A stretch of 64,000 bases of DNA, from contig NC_084808.1 in assembly GCF_963583255.1 (NCBI RefSeq), forward strand, positions 14,531,201-14,595,200. The letters run 5' to 3'. Below, piece by piece: positions 10,896 to 23,329 of this stretch. How positions within the stretch are numbered: position 1 is the stretch's first letter; each line of letters opens with the position of its first letter. The notes under the pieces were generated by a model, which was not told where the DNA came from, did no database searches, and saw nothing but the letters and a program-made list of their open reading frames with translations. Source of the stretch: Pyrus communis (Eukaryota; Streptophyta; Magnoliopsida; Rosales; Rosaceae). The position numbers and the translations under genes are program-made.

Positions 10896-11944
10896 GCATT
10901 AATATTTTGGCGTAGCCGGTACCATAGCTAGTGTTCCCAACATATGAACACCTAACACGTAGCTTATATTAGACACCTAGCCTCTGTTTTGACACGTTGC
11001 AAACAATCTTCCCATTTAATTCTAATTTTCAGAAAATAAATTTGAACAAAAAGTTAATTAAATAAACTGATTCAAATTCCCATCGGAGCCTCTGACCTCC
11101 GCCCCATGCCCACCCATCTCTCCCTTCCCCTTTCATTTTTCTTTCTATCTCCTTCTACCTTCCTATTTTTCGTTCTAACCTCCATTACATCGGAGAAAGG
11201 CACTATAAATTGTCGTCGGCCATCCCTGCACTTTGATCAGAGGTTGTAATTATCGCCATCAATGGAGGGGTCGTTGTCTTGCCGTGAGTTCGTGGCGGCT
11301 GGGTGATTGGTTGCTGTCAATTTTTGGTGGGGGGGGTGGTTTTTTTCCAAATTCTCTTTCACTTTTAGGGAAAATTATGAATTGCATTGATAAAATAAGT
11401 TAGCTTGCATTTTTTTGTTATGTCTCACGCATTTATTTGCCGAGAACACCAGCTCAATTAGTGTACTGGCCTGTAAACGGAATTATTTATTAGGTTTGGA
11501 TCAGATTTCACAGTAAGAATCCTATGTGGACTCAACTAGTAGATAAAGGAGAAGTAATATGTTGGTAATGCAAATCATTAGAGTTTGAATATGTGTAAAA
11601 CCAACATCCTATAATTGAGGAAATACATCAAATGTGCTTTGAATACAAACCATTCCTCCACTACTCAATAACTTCCAAGTTGTGATGATATGAGACGATA
11701 ACCAACTCACCCATGATAGATGGAAGTTGGATGCCAGTCATCAATAAATAAAAGGGATTCCCTACTCACAAAGCATCGATTCTAAGTCTAGGATTCTCTC
11801 ACCATAAGAGCATAAAGGGCTTGAGTGAGTAGAAGAGTTTTTTTGACAACCACGATGGCTTAGATGGGTAAGTCTTCTTGTTCTATATATCATATTGTGA
11901 TTTAGGGTTAAAATCTTAATTCTTAGGTTATTCCCAACATTCAC
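10896..11944. other. Intergenic, no gene seen
   Basis: AT-rich sequence with CT-rich runs around 11090-11180. I see no coding region or element with readable ends. Confidence 0.6.
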
Positions 11945-13291
11945 TAGACTTGTTAAGCTAACGAGTCACCTTAATCCTAACCGTTAAGTTAACAAGTCAC
12001 TCAAATTCAACACATTAAGTTAGTGAGTTACCCATTTCACCACTTAATAACAACTTTTTTTTTCTTTTTTTGGGCTTTTGTATTCCAATACAAATTATAC
12101 ATATTTCAATCAAGATTTCAAGTAGGAGGTTCCAACACATTTTAGAAGTACCCAAATGCATTGACCATATAAATATAATCAAACCTTACAGAGGGTAGTC
12201 ACTACAAATATTATAAACCCTTACAAAAGGAACTCATGAGATGAACTATATAGGTGGAATGCAGGATTTTGGTTGGGGAAGATGGATTTTGCAACTTTGG
12301 TGTCTTCTCAACAACTCATGAGATCAACTCTAGTTCTGATCAGTGCCTTTCAGGATTCAATACCCACCTGGTCAGATCACAAATTCACATGTAAATGAAA
12401 ATCATATCAGTTAACATACAAGTAATAAAAATAAATAATAAATAAATAAAATAAAAAAATTTAAACAAAGGACTTTCAATCCCAGGAAGCAACTTTTAAG
12501 AACCAAAACCACTAACCAAGATTAAAATTTCACATACAAAATTAAACCCAATTCATAAAAACACAAAATATGATCAAAAATCATGACATTCAAAGAACAA
12601 GAGCCTGCCACAATAAACCCTCATTAACTATTAGCTAAGCATCAATATATTAATCAATACACATAATTTTGCACGGAAAAATCAATCATCATACTTAAAA
12701 TCCTAAAAAAACCAATATTTTCATCAAAACAGTGGTCACGTGAACAATTGAAAGACAACCAGACAGTTATTGTTAAATTACACATTTTAATTCAAAAAAT
12801 CAAAATTATTGATGCTCGAAAAGCCAATCAAACCATCTTTATGTAAGAAAAAATATGAAGAAATAAGAGCAGAAAAAGTACAGTAAAAAGGCAGAGCTCA
12901 CGACTTAACTTAAAATGGTGGAGAAACAGAAGAAACTAGAAGAAGCCATGAGTCATACAAGATTGAAGAGAAAATAGAAAGCGAGAGTGCGAGAGGAGCC
13001 AGAAGCAAGGAGAACCAGAGAATGGTTGGAGAGCATGTGAGAGTGTGAGACGTCGAGAGTCAACAAGGGTTTTTTTGGTTATGTCTATTGAATTTACTCA
13101 AAAGCCGTCAATAACAAGTGTTAACGGATGGCTAACAGGTTTGGCAGGTTGACTAAAAATGACCCGTTATTTAACGGCTGATTAAAGAGCTCACCCGTTA
13201 ACAACATGACCCACTAAGCACTCACCCAAATACTAGTTTTAACGAGTGGGTCGATTCAGGTTAATGGGTCAGGTCTATAATGCCAAGTCTA
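11945..13291. mobile_element. Possible hAT-like non-coding element
   Basis: The left edge reads TAGACTTGTTAAG and the right edge, read inward, TAGACTTGGCATTATAG. Both flanks are followed by repeated short motifs of the type AACGAGTCACC / GACCCATTAACC. This resembles a plant DNA-element family with TAGACTTGG ends, but I could not find a matching target duplication, so the call is weak. Confidence 0.35.
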
Positions 13292-13670
13292 GTATCGGGT
13301 ACCTTGAAAAATTTCTCCATTTGTCGAAGCATAAAGCAAGCTCACACGTTGAAGCGTGGCTGCATGAAGGGCCTGCGCGTCGAGTCCACACGCACAAGTG
13401 GGCCAACTTAGTAACCCAAACTCAAATTCTGGTCCGAATTTGTCAAAATTTGAGTTTTAACCCAAAACTAAATTTTGAGCCAAGGGTTGGAGTGAAATGG
13501 GGTATAGAAGGCAAATTTTGAGACTTATTCCAAGAGTTGGAGATGGTCTTATAACGACGAAGATAAGAAAAGCAAGCACAACCAAAAATTTTGGAAAATT
13601 AATATAAGATCCCATTGAAATAATTTTGTCTATGTATATGTACTCGATTTGCTCCATCAGCCTGAGTAAT

Positions 13671-14398
13671 CAGGGCAGGCCCTAAGGATAGCCGAGAGTG
13701 GCGACTGCCTAGCCCTGAAATTCGGTTACCTTAGGTTGTAGGTTAATAAATAATAGAAAATAAAAAATATTTCAAAATTGAACTGTTACTGTGTTGGTGA
13801 AATGAATTAAAAATTGGTTTGACTACTTGGCAGGAATTCAATCCAAGCAAATGCCTTTCTTTCTCTTTAATTTCTTTTTCTTTTTCCTATCCGTTTTAGT
13901 CCTTCATCATTTAACAAGAATAAAAATTACACAAAATTTTTAAGAAAGCAACCTATTAACTATCTCATACAGTTTAGAAGAATACAACTTCAAATAATCT
14001 AATTTTCAAACTATGAAATTAATTTTATTTGAAATTGGTCAAATGGTATATTGTATTCGGTAGAGATTGAGTGACTTAGTTATGTTATCTATTGAAAAAG
14101 GATAGGAAGAAAACTTGATTGTGGGATGTTTTGATGCAATTATAAGTTTACATGTTGATTAAATTTTTGTTTGGTGTTTTATTTATTTTTTGATACGGCC
14201 AACTTGTCCTCATCAAATTATTTTATTTGACACAGGACTCCTTGTTTCATAAATGTCTTAAAAACTCTTTCTCTTTTATTGTATTTGCTTTTAAAACATG
14301 AAAAAAATATATATATATGACACATCGAAGGACTTAAAAACTCAAAGGCCCCCGCCCAGAAGCTTGACTCGGGCCCAAAAATTACAGGGTTGGCCTTG
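13671..14398. mobile_element. Non-autonomous hAT-type element
   Basis: The left end CAGGGCAGGCCCTAAG and the right end read inward CAAGGCCAACCCTG resemble the CAGGGCCGGCCCTG terminus common in plant hAT elements. Flanks are TGAGTAAT (13663-13670) and CGAGTAAT (14399-14406), 7 of 8 matching, the size expected for hAT. It is 728 bp and non-coding. Confidence 0.7.
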
Positions 14399-14624
14399 CG
14401 AGTAATCAAGTGTTTAGATATTTTGATATTATTGAAAAATATGTTATGATTTTTAATTGTAATTATAATTTTTTTAATATTGAATTATTTTGACATTTTC
14501 TTATGAAAATTATGGAATGCAAAACTGGGAAGGAGCAGTTCAGTTCAAACGATTTGTGCTGTTTGGCGTGTAGACTGCGGACTGGAATAGTTGAGGTTTT
14601 GTTGACGTGACAAGGCAACTGCTA

Positions 14625-17600
14625 ATGGTTTTCGAAAGTGCACTGGCAGGCATGATGAGTTCATGAAACTTTGATATTGTGCACTTGAAAGGATTTTAGT
14701 AAATGGTTGATTTAGATTGATTTATACAGTTATAGATTGTTGTATATGTCCTGGAAGCAAGTGTTGCGTGAGGTGTTTAGATACATGCCATATGAAACAA
14801 CTGGCTCTAGTACCATTTGCATGTGACACTCAAGTTTTATTAAGCACAAGTACCACGTCTGCATGCCCAAGTTGAGATGTTTTCATCTTATATTATGTTC
14901 TAATACTAGGAGGTGGGGTTTTCATTTGGTTTCCCTTTGATTTTTGAAGCTACGGGTTAGACTTTATAAAAGCCATAACTTTACTGTATTATTTGATATT
15001 GTTCATTGGGATCATGAAGGCAATATCAAGAAGGGTACATGTTGCAGCCTCACTCAATCTGAGGTCTGAATGTCTCAAAACAAATCATTGGACATTGTTA
15101 AAAACTCAGAAAACAGGAAAGTACTCCATGTAGAGAACCGAAAAGGGAGAATTATGCTTTTTGATAAGCTAAATGTGTTTCTCTTTCCAATATGAGCTAT
15201 GAGTGATCCAGGTTGTTGTATCTGTTGATTCACAATTTCTGCAGTACTGCTTTATCTCATACTTTAATGTTATAATTGTTTGCAGTAATTTCTGTGAATT
15301 TTATTGTGTTTTCGTACTTTTCTGATTTCCTTCTAAAATTGCAGGTGCCACCAACATTGAGATTTGTGATGGATGGTGAAATGCCCGACTATTTGCTTGC
15401 CAAATATTTGATTCTGCAAGTAAGTTTAACTGTTCTCAAAGCATTTTTTTTTTCACTCAGTCTGCATATACAAAGAAGTTAAAATTATAAAAGTTAGACT
15501 GATCATATGATTTTATTTGCTTAATATATAACACATCCAGGCTTGTTGTCTCCTTGATAAATGAATTTCATCTGGCAAATTATTGGTGAAATAACTGTTG
15601 CTGGTGGAACATATAAAGCTATGGAATTTGTTGGCAGCACTGTTGAAAGCTTATCTGTAAGTGAATTTTACTGTATGTATGATCATACCATTCATCTGGT
15701 TGTATCTGTTAATTACTCTTTCACAAACCTGTGCTGGACAGATGGAAGAACGAATGACATTATGCAACATGGTTGTTGAGGCTGGAGGTAAAAATGGTAT
15801 TGTTCCTGCTGATAGCACTACATTTAATTACCTTGAGGTTAGTGCTACAAATCTTCAATGTTACGATGGCTCTCTCTCCCTCTCTTTCCCCTCCTTTAGA
15901 GTCAGTAAAATGGAGTTGGGAGCACAACATTTTCACGTTTTTTATTTTTTATTTTTTGGTGGGTGGCTGTCACAAATTTGTTCTTTTTGAATCTCACATA
16001 CATTTGTGTTGTGTAGCACAGGCTATATAATTTTTAATGTTGAACTGCAGGATAAGACGTCTGTTCCCTATGAACCTGTTTACAGTGATGCTAAAGCAAG
16101 GTAATTAATGCTACTGATTATCCACATTTTATTAGACCATTTCATGATCCAGTTTATAACGTTTGAACTCTGAAGCATGTATTTTGCTTTCAACGTGGAC
16201 ATGCACTCTAGACTCTTATGTTCCTATTAGACTTAATAACGTTTTAATGCGATATATTTAAAATAGTATTTCCTATGGTTTTGAGGGACTTTTGACGCAC
16301 TGATGGTGCATTTGAATTTTGACAATGTTATGTTAGTGGATGAGACATCATTCTATATTCATCTTTTTGAAAATATACTAGTAGAACTGTCACATTTAAA
16401 GTACCATGTGGTCATCATCTTATGTAGTTTAGTTCAGGTTGTCACGGACTACCTTATCATCATTTGTAAATCTACAGCAGATGTAAGAGAATTGGATGTT
16501 AAGCATACCTAGGATTTGAATATGCATATTCTTTTATTCCTTCTGTTGACTAACTTAAGATTTGTGAGATTTGGCTTTTTGGAATTCGTTTGTATTAATG
16601 AGTTTGTTTTGTGTACATTTAGATTTCTTAAAGAGTACAGATTTGATATCTCAAAATTGGAGCCATTGGTGGCAAAGGTGAGCAGCTCATAGATTGGTCT
16701 CTTATAGTTTAATCTCCCTTATAGATATTCAATGATTTGTAATTTTGCCTCTCTTCTACGGTTAATTCATAAAAAGAATTGTATTCCAGCCTCATTCTCC
16801 AGATAATCGTGCTTTAGCAAGAGAATGCAAAGATGTGAAAATTGACAGAGTATATATCGGTTCTTGTACTGGTGGAAAAACGGAGGATTTTATGGCTGCA
16901 GCCAGAGTTTTTCTAGCATCTGTAAGGAGTCAAATCTTTGTCACATGAGTATTGGGATATTGTTTACAGATGCTGACTTCGGATATTGTTTACATATTCT
17001 GTAATGTTGACTTCAATTGACATCTGAATGTTTTTTTTGGAAATTCTCTTTTCTTGGTTTAAGCTTCAAGATTTAATTCCTTTGCTGCAGGGGAAAAAGG
17101 TCAAAGTTCCCACATTTCTTGTGCCTGCTGCCCAAAAGGTTTGTCAAGCTACAGAATTAAGTGCTTCGGTGACAACATCTGTATATATAAATTTATCAAG
17201 AAATTTTATGAAAGGCATGATAAATGAAATCTTGTTTATTGTATATTCTGAAATCTGCGGGTTTGGATGGACGTGTATAGTCTGCCAGTTCCAGGCTCTG
17301 GTGGCAAGACTTGCTCCCAGATATCTGAGGAAGCTGGATGTGACGCACCTGCAACTCCCACTTGCGGTGCTTGCATGGGTGGTCCGAAAGACACGCATGC
17401 ACGCTTAAATGAACCTCAGGCGAGTGCATCCTTTCTGCAACACATTCATAAGAATCTAATGTGCTCTCCTGTCTTGGGGCAGCTGGATGTCATGCATTGT
17501 TGCATTTCACTATGTCGTCTTCGATAGAATTGGGACTGACTTCCCTGCCTTTGGGGTTCATAACACAATTTGCAGATAACCTTGTTGCAAGGAGAACATC

Positions 17601-17992
17601 TTGGTTTTAGTTTCAATTGTATTGAAAATAAATACTGGTAGATTATTAACCATCTTGTCTTTGCAGGTATGCGTCTCGACAACAAACAGGAACTTCCCAG
17701 GTCGAATGGGTCACAAGGAAGGCCAGATATATCTCGCTTCCCCCTATACGGCTGCTGCGTCAGCTTTGACTGGTTGCGTCACCGACCCGAGAGAGTTTTT
17801 GCAGTAGGCGGTTTTATCATTACAATCTGATCAGTGTATGTCATCTTTATATTCTGCAACTAAATGCTGTTAGATAGCAGAGATTACGGGATAATGGGTA
17901 TAACATCCATCCTACAAGGTTTTATGTCTTGTGATTGTCGGGTAGCTGCCATATTGTATGTGTAATCGTTTGAGCATGTTAGAATGTATTTA
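14625..17992 (+). pseudogene. IIL1: Isopropylmalate isomerase large subunit, 5'-truncated copy 1
   Basis: Nine exon-like blocks encode the C-terminal 277 residues of plastid 3-isopropylmalate dehydratase large subunit, a [4Fe-4S] enzyme of leucine (and in Brassicales glucosinolate) synthesis. They lie at 15345-15419, 15579-15656, 15742-15837, 16051-16100, 16623-16677, 16790-16921, 17091-17138, 17261-17419 and 17667-17807. They add to 834 nt with an open frame. Cluster ligands are visible in GSCTGGK and in TCGACMGG. The transit peptide and N-terminal half are missing. Two acceptor sites are damaged: GCAA instead of GCAG before 15579, and TGCGG instead of TGCAG before 17261. One residue in the first block is AKYLIL where copy 2 has AKDVIL. 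Homology with copy 2 starts near 14625 and ends near 17992, which marks the duplicated segment. Most likely a non-functional fragment. Confidence 0.85.
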
Positions 17993-19319
17993 TGAAACGA
18001 TGGACTAAAGAGGGCTTGTCGGTGAACTTCTCACTCTATGCAGCATAGTCCGTTCCAACACAGAACGGAGGTGAGTTATAAGAGCCAGTAACACGATCAC
18101 AATCAATGGTGAGATGCTGCTCAATACCAGTAACTCTCAGAGATTACTCTCTGTATAACAAGAGCAAAGCTCTGATACCAATTAAAATTGGTATTAGGCG
18201 GAATATTCTGCTAATAAAAAATTTAACTTTGCACAGTAGACTAGTCAAATGAGCTAGCTAACTAGTTACAAGTTTTTCAGTGACAGAAAGTACAATTGCA
18301 AGAACTAAACTTAATTGACTAGTATGTCTAACTAGTCAGAGTCTACCTAGATTTGTCTAACAACAAAAAATCACAAATTGGAACACATTCACATATTTGT
18401 CTATTATGCAAACAACAATGACAAAACAATTATGAATTAAAGTAGGCTGAATTGACTAGTCAAATTCACTAGTCAACCAAGTACAAATTCGTTAGTTAAC
18501 CAAGCACAAATCTATCAAACATACTTAGTTTCCTACAAGTTATTCAAGTCAACAACAATTCAATTCATTACTCATAATATGCAATGTAAACTTAGTCTCA
18601 AACACATATCATATAACGACCCATAGGATTCATGTAACATATGCTAATAAATAAGATATGTGGACAAGTGTAACTAACAGAGAACAAAAGAAGTTTTTTA
18701 TCGGAAAAACCACCTCTCAGTTAAAAAACTGGGGACTTGTGTAACCTCACTTTGCACACTATCTTTAGTCTTCACGAGGAGGCAACTCCAACCTTAAACT
18801 CTTCTCCTTGTGGCACCAGGAGCAACACGTCCAATGCAAAATGATATGATGATGATGATGATATGAGATGTGGATTCAAATGACAAGTTAGTTTATCCAG
18901 TCAAACAGTTAAAATAAGAAACTAACTAAGAATCCAAATAAAGGTATATTGATTTGAAACTAAAATCTAGACCATGAACAATGCAAACCTTTTTCAAATA
19001 TGATGTGGGTGAGCTAGCACAAGTTTAAGGCATGAGAAAGGTGTATGTTGCTAGGGTTTCACAGAAACAAGAAGCGGAAGCTCAAAGAGCTTATGGCACT
19101 CTCTTGAAATTGCAATTTATCTAACCCAAAACAAAGGAGCATCTAAGAAGATTTAAGCAAACATTTTCATGGATAGTTTTGTGATTATTCAATGAAGAAC
19201 TTTACCTAGAAAAATGTTTGATGCTCCTAGAGGATCTGAGTTGGAGAGGAAAAACAAAGATACTCCTTTAAAATATCATCTATCTCAGCCAAGGAGGAAA
19301 TGAAATCCTCTAACACTAT
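17993..19319 (-). mobile_element. LTR retrotransposon relic with primer-binding site
   Basis: At 18169-18180 the minus strand reads TGGTATCAGAGC, the initiator-methionine tRNA primer-binding site of many plant LTR elements, followed leftwards by TTTGCTCTTGTTATAC. The LTR would lie to the right of it, from about 18181. It contains repeated ACTAGTCAA/ACTAGTTA motifs. Edges are not resolved and no coding frame is left. Confidence 0.5.
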
Positions 19320-20815
19320 TGATGAGCGGATTTTATATTATATATTTAACCCTATTATTAGTATATTTTGGTTAATATTTTGGAAGAATTTTGATACTTT
19401 GAATTGTATTTCTAATATAGGACTGTCGACTTCCTCTGGAGCAAAACATAATTAAATGGACGAATTTTGGAGTAATTCTAGTTGGAGGACGTTCGTGAGT
19501 CACTTGGCTTGATCGTGTCAAAATATTAGAATTCTCCACCAAGCAATTATTTTCTGGTGACAAAATAAAGGAGCAATGCGCAGTGCTGGAATAGTGACGT
19601 TTTGGGCTTGAATTGCGTTTTTGGAGTCCAAGGTGACCTCGGATGGGTTCGTGGCCTTCTGGAGATGTGTTCAGAACGTCCCGATCTTCAAAACAAGCTA
19701 TTATAGGCCGGATTTGGAGGATTTCTGAGGCTAAAACGTGGCTGGACATTTTCCTTGCAGTTTTTCCTAGTTTAATTAGGACTTTATTTTCTAAGTATTT
19801 TATTTTATTATTTACTTTCCTAGTTGGAATAAGAGACCTATGTTTTAGGGTTTGTGCGATGGCTCAGCAATTATATTGCTTGGCCGTTCTTAGTTTGAGG
19901 TTACGCTTCCTTTATTCAACTTTGGAGACAAGGAGAATTGCTAGGGTTCTTGAAGATTTTCTACTCGGAGGTGTTTTCATTCTTATTCATTTTAATGATA
20001 TTTCCTTTGATTTTTATTATGAGTATGCATAACTAATTCTTGCTAGGGTTAGGCCATGAACCTTAGTAAGAATATGTAGTTTTATTAATTTGCTTGTAAA
20101 TGGATGCATGCTTACTTTGAATTATTAATCACTGCGATTAAAACTATCTATATATTTTATTGATTGATCACCATTAGGGCATTTAGACAAGTAATTTGAT
20201 GCAATTTCTGTTGGAACATCATCCTAAAATTGAGGAGGGCTTCTTGTGATTAGTAATTGTAAGTTCACTTAAGGCGAACATCACGCTCTTAAGGGTTGCA
20301 TGGTTTTTCAAAGAGTTTTCACGAAACTTAGTGAGTCTTGCATGTTTATATTTGATCTAAACATCACAGACGGATTGCATGCTAGATATACGTTTTCGCT
20401 TGAACATCACAAGGAAAATATGCATTAGGAAAACCTAACCTTCAATTCAAAGCATGGATGTGGAAATTCATAAGTAATTGATAGAATTGCATAGGATTGT
20501 GACGGTGACGGCTAAACCCTAGTCTTTCCCTAAATTGATTTTTAATTAAAAAACGTTTTTCTGTTTGCTGCTTTTATTTTCCAACTTCTAGGTTTCTTTA
20601 AATTGTTAATTCAATATTTTCAAACTCAAAAATCTCAAATCCTTGATAAAAATCTGTTTTAATAGTTAATTAAGAGTTGATTTAATTACGAATTAGTCAA
20701 ACAATCTTTGGGGACAACGACCTTGCATGAACAATTAGACTACAATTACCTTGTATTCTTGCAAGTATTTTCAGTGATTTTAACCCTACTTTTGCATGTG
20801 GTAAAAATTCTATCA
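19320..20815 (+). mobile_element. Solo LTR, gypsy Tat/Athila-like
   Basis: A 1,496-bp block begins TGATGAGCGGATTTTATA and ends ATTCTATCA. It is flanked by the perfect 5-bp duplication ACTAT (19315-19319 and 20816-20820). Near its 3' end it has GGGGACAACGACCTTGCATG and ACTACAATTACCTTG, typical of the U5 end of Tat/Athila-type LTRs. No second LTR or interior is present, so it most likely arose by recombination between two LTRs. Frames inside it (such as 19643-20032) are not genes. Confidence 0.85.
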
Positions 20816-21419
20816 ACTATTAAACAAACTTTGATTGCTGTAAATTGCGTGCCCAGCTCATAATTCTGACGGGTCAACTTCACTCGTCAGAATGCATAAA
20901 AAATTTAAATGTGAAATGCATATGCATGTACAAGCCTTACTTGTGATGAAGCAACACCATTTGCACTTTGATCTTCCATAACCCTGATTTTATAAACCAA
21001 GTATCCTAAAGTCCCATCTAAAGAAAACTGATCTAAAGAGCATGTGTTGCACATATTTACAAGATTGACAAGAAAAGTAAAAAACAACCAAATCTAGACT
21101 TCACACACCACATACACAAAAGCCACCACGAATGTAGGTTTGCCACAAAACTGACAGACGCGACAAACCTGACATTACTAGATTAGGAGCAATCCAAATG
21201 GCTCGCTAGACGCTTGAGTTTTAGAATATGACTTAACAATTTTACTTTTTAAGTTGTAAACTTGTATACCATCATAACCATGAACGGATGATTCTAGACG
21301 AATAAAAAAGTTCGCACACTGAAAATATGCAAGTTACACTTGTACCTGAACAACCAACCAAGTATGAGACCAATAGGAAGTCGTTTATGGCATAAGTAAA
21401 CAAGTAGGTAACATCATCT
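20816..21419. other. Intergenic, no gene seen
   Basis: AT-rich sequence between the solo LTR and the tandem duplication. I see nothing identifiable. Confidence 0.6.
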
Positions 21420-23290
21420 AATTCATAGTCTCTCATATTTCAAGTAACTAAATACGCTTATTGTGGAATTAAAATGTATATCAATCCTCAACAACAATTT
21501 GAATATGCCATTATTGTGAAAGTAAATGTATCGCAAATAGGAGAGAATTTTTTTTTTTTTTTTACCGAGAACACAACTCGGTACACTAGGTGTTATAGTG
21601 CAAGTAGTTGGATACCTGAAAAAAAAAACTTCCAACCACTTTTATTTTGAAATTTGGGGTACCGAATCCTGTCTCAAATGTGCACCAAAGCGTATTCGCA
21701 ATACATTAAAAATTTCTCCTCAAATAGCACTACTAATCTTCAATTATCCTTTACTCTCTTTTGGGAATCCACGTGACGAAAATCATATGGTAATGTCAGC
21801 TATGCGGTTAAAGAAAACACTTTTAAGTATGAGACCAAGAGGAATGTATATCAATCCTAATAGGAGATATTTGTTGTACTGAGAACATGACTTAATACGC
21901 TAAGTGTTATGATACAAGTGGTTGGATACTTAAAAAAAATTCAGACCACTTTTATTTTGAAATTTAGTGTACCAGATCGTGTTTTCAATGTGCATCGAAC
22001 CGTATTCACAATACACTAAAAATTTCTCCTCAAATAGCACTACTAATCTTCAACTATCCTTCAGTCTCTTTTGGGAATTCATGCGACGGGAATCATATGG
22101 TAATGTTAGCTATGTGGTTAAAGAAAATGGAGTTTTAATGAAACATTCCCGATACTGTTCACTTTTAACAAAAAACCTCATTTTTACCTTTCCTTGGTAC
22201 CATTCACTACACCTTTATTTGTCATTTTTCATTAAAACTAAAGTTTTCTTGAACTTTTCGTTAGTTTTCCTTAAAGAAAACGCTTCACAATAAATTTGTT
22301 GAGTGATTAAACTTGTTATCAACATCCAACAAAAAAAAAAAACCCTGTTATCGACATCAGATTTCTCATATAATTTGCTCAATATTTGTGCGCCTGATAA
22401 AAAAAATCATTAAAATGGTTTAGGTGTGAAACTATATTTGCCACGTAATATTACAGTCTAATGATATTTTGTTTCATTTGTATTTAAATTCAAATCTCAT
22501 GAACAAATTTAAAACTAATTTATTACTGCCTATCAAGGCAACTATGTCATTATATAAAAATATAAAAGTGTGAATAATACGCTAGACTTTTCACCTTTTA
22601 CCCCTTCCACATGACAATCACACTACTAAATTTGGTTAAAATTTCAATAGAAACTACAATGTTAAATCTAAAGTACAAATCATACTTTTGCATTTTTTTC
22701 CCTTTTATAAGTAATATTTTACACTAATATATTATAAAGTGATTAATGCGTGATCAAGGTTGGTTAAGTGAAGTATGGTGTTTGAAATTTGTTCACTACT
22801 CTTGGAATGTCACTTTAAATATGCTTTAAACCACTCGGGTTAATAAGGACGCCCCACCTATTACGTGCAGGGGTAACAAACAAACAAAACTAAATAAGTT
22901 CTGGGAAACGTGTGGTATGCTGCTGCTACGTACATTTGGTCGACTGCTACGTTGTCTCCGATGATCGCAGCTCCCCCTTTGGACAACATAAAATAACTAA
23001 AGTAGTTCATCTTAAACGGAGCAACACCAACTGCACACTTCCACATGTCATTTCTGCTTCACAGTCACTTCCACTCCAAAACAAACGTAGCAGAGAAATT
23101 TTTTATTATGACCGGAATACGAGTGGTACACTATATGTTTTTATAGAAGTGGTAGAAACTTTTACTTTTTAAGTTATTAACTTTTTAACACACATATCCT
23201 ATCATTTATATAGTAACACATGATATTCTACCCCATGTACCGGTCACATATCCACTCCAAAACACACAGCCCTCCACCGCTCGCCGGAGA
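21420..23290. repeat. Tandem segmental duplication, unit A
   Basis: Unit A matches unit B (23330-24800) over most of its length, starting from ATTCATAGTCT. Within each unit a block of about 330 bp (starting near a GAGAACATGACTC-like motif and containing CACTTTTATTTTGAAATTT) occurs twice: at about 21540 and 21890 in A, and about 23460 and 23800 in B. Unit A has a MITE that unit B lacks. No coding region is visible. Confidence 0.8.
22128..22271. repeat. Mutator-type MITE, present only in unit A
   Basis: A 144-bp insertion flanked by the perfect 9-bp duplication TAAAGAAAA (22119-22127 and 22272-22280). It begins TGGAGTTTTAATGAAAC and ends GTTAGTTTTCCT. The matching point in unit B (about 24046-24062) reads GCGGTTAAAGAAAACGC without the insertion, giving the empty site. 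The family is common in Rosaceae DNA as far as I recall. Confidence 0.88.
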
Positions 23291-23329
23291 AATTTTTCAT
23301 TATGACTGGAACACAACTCTTATATCATT

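Noticed and set aside
19643..20032. 129-codon frame within the solo LTR
   Set aside because: No family resemblance; lies wholly in an LTR with readable ends.
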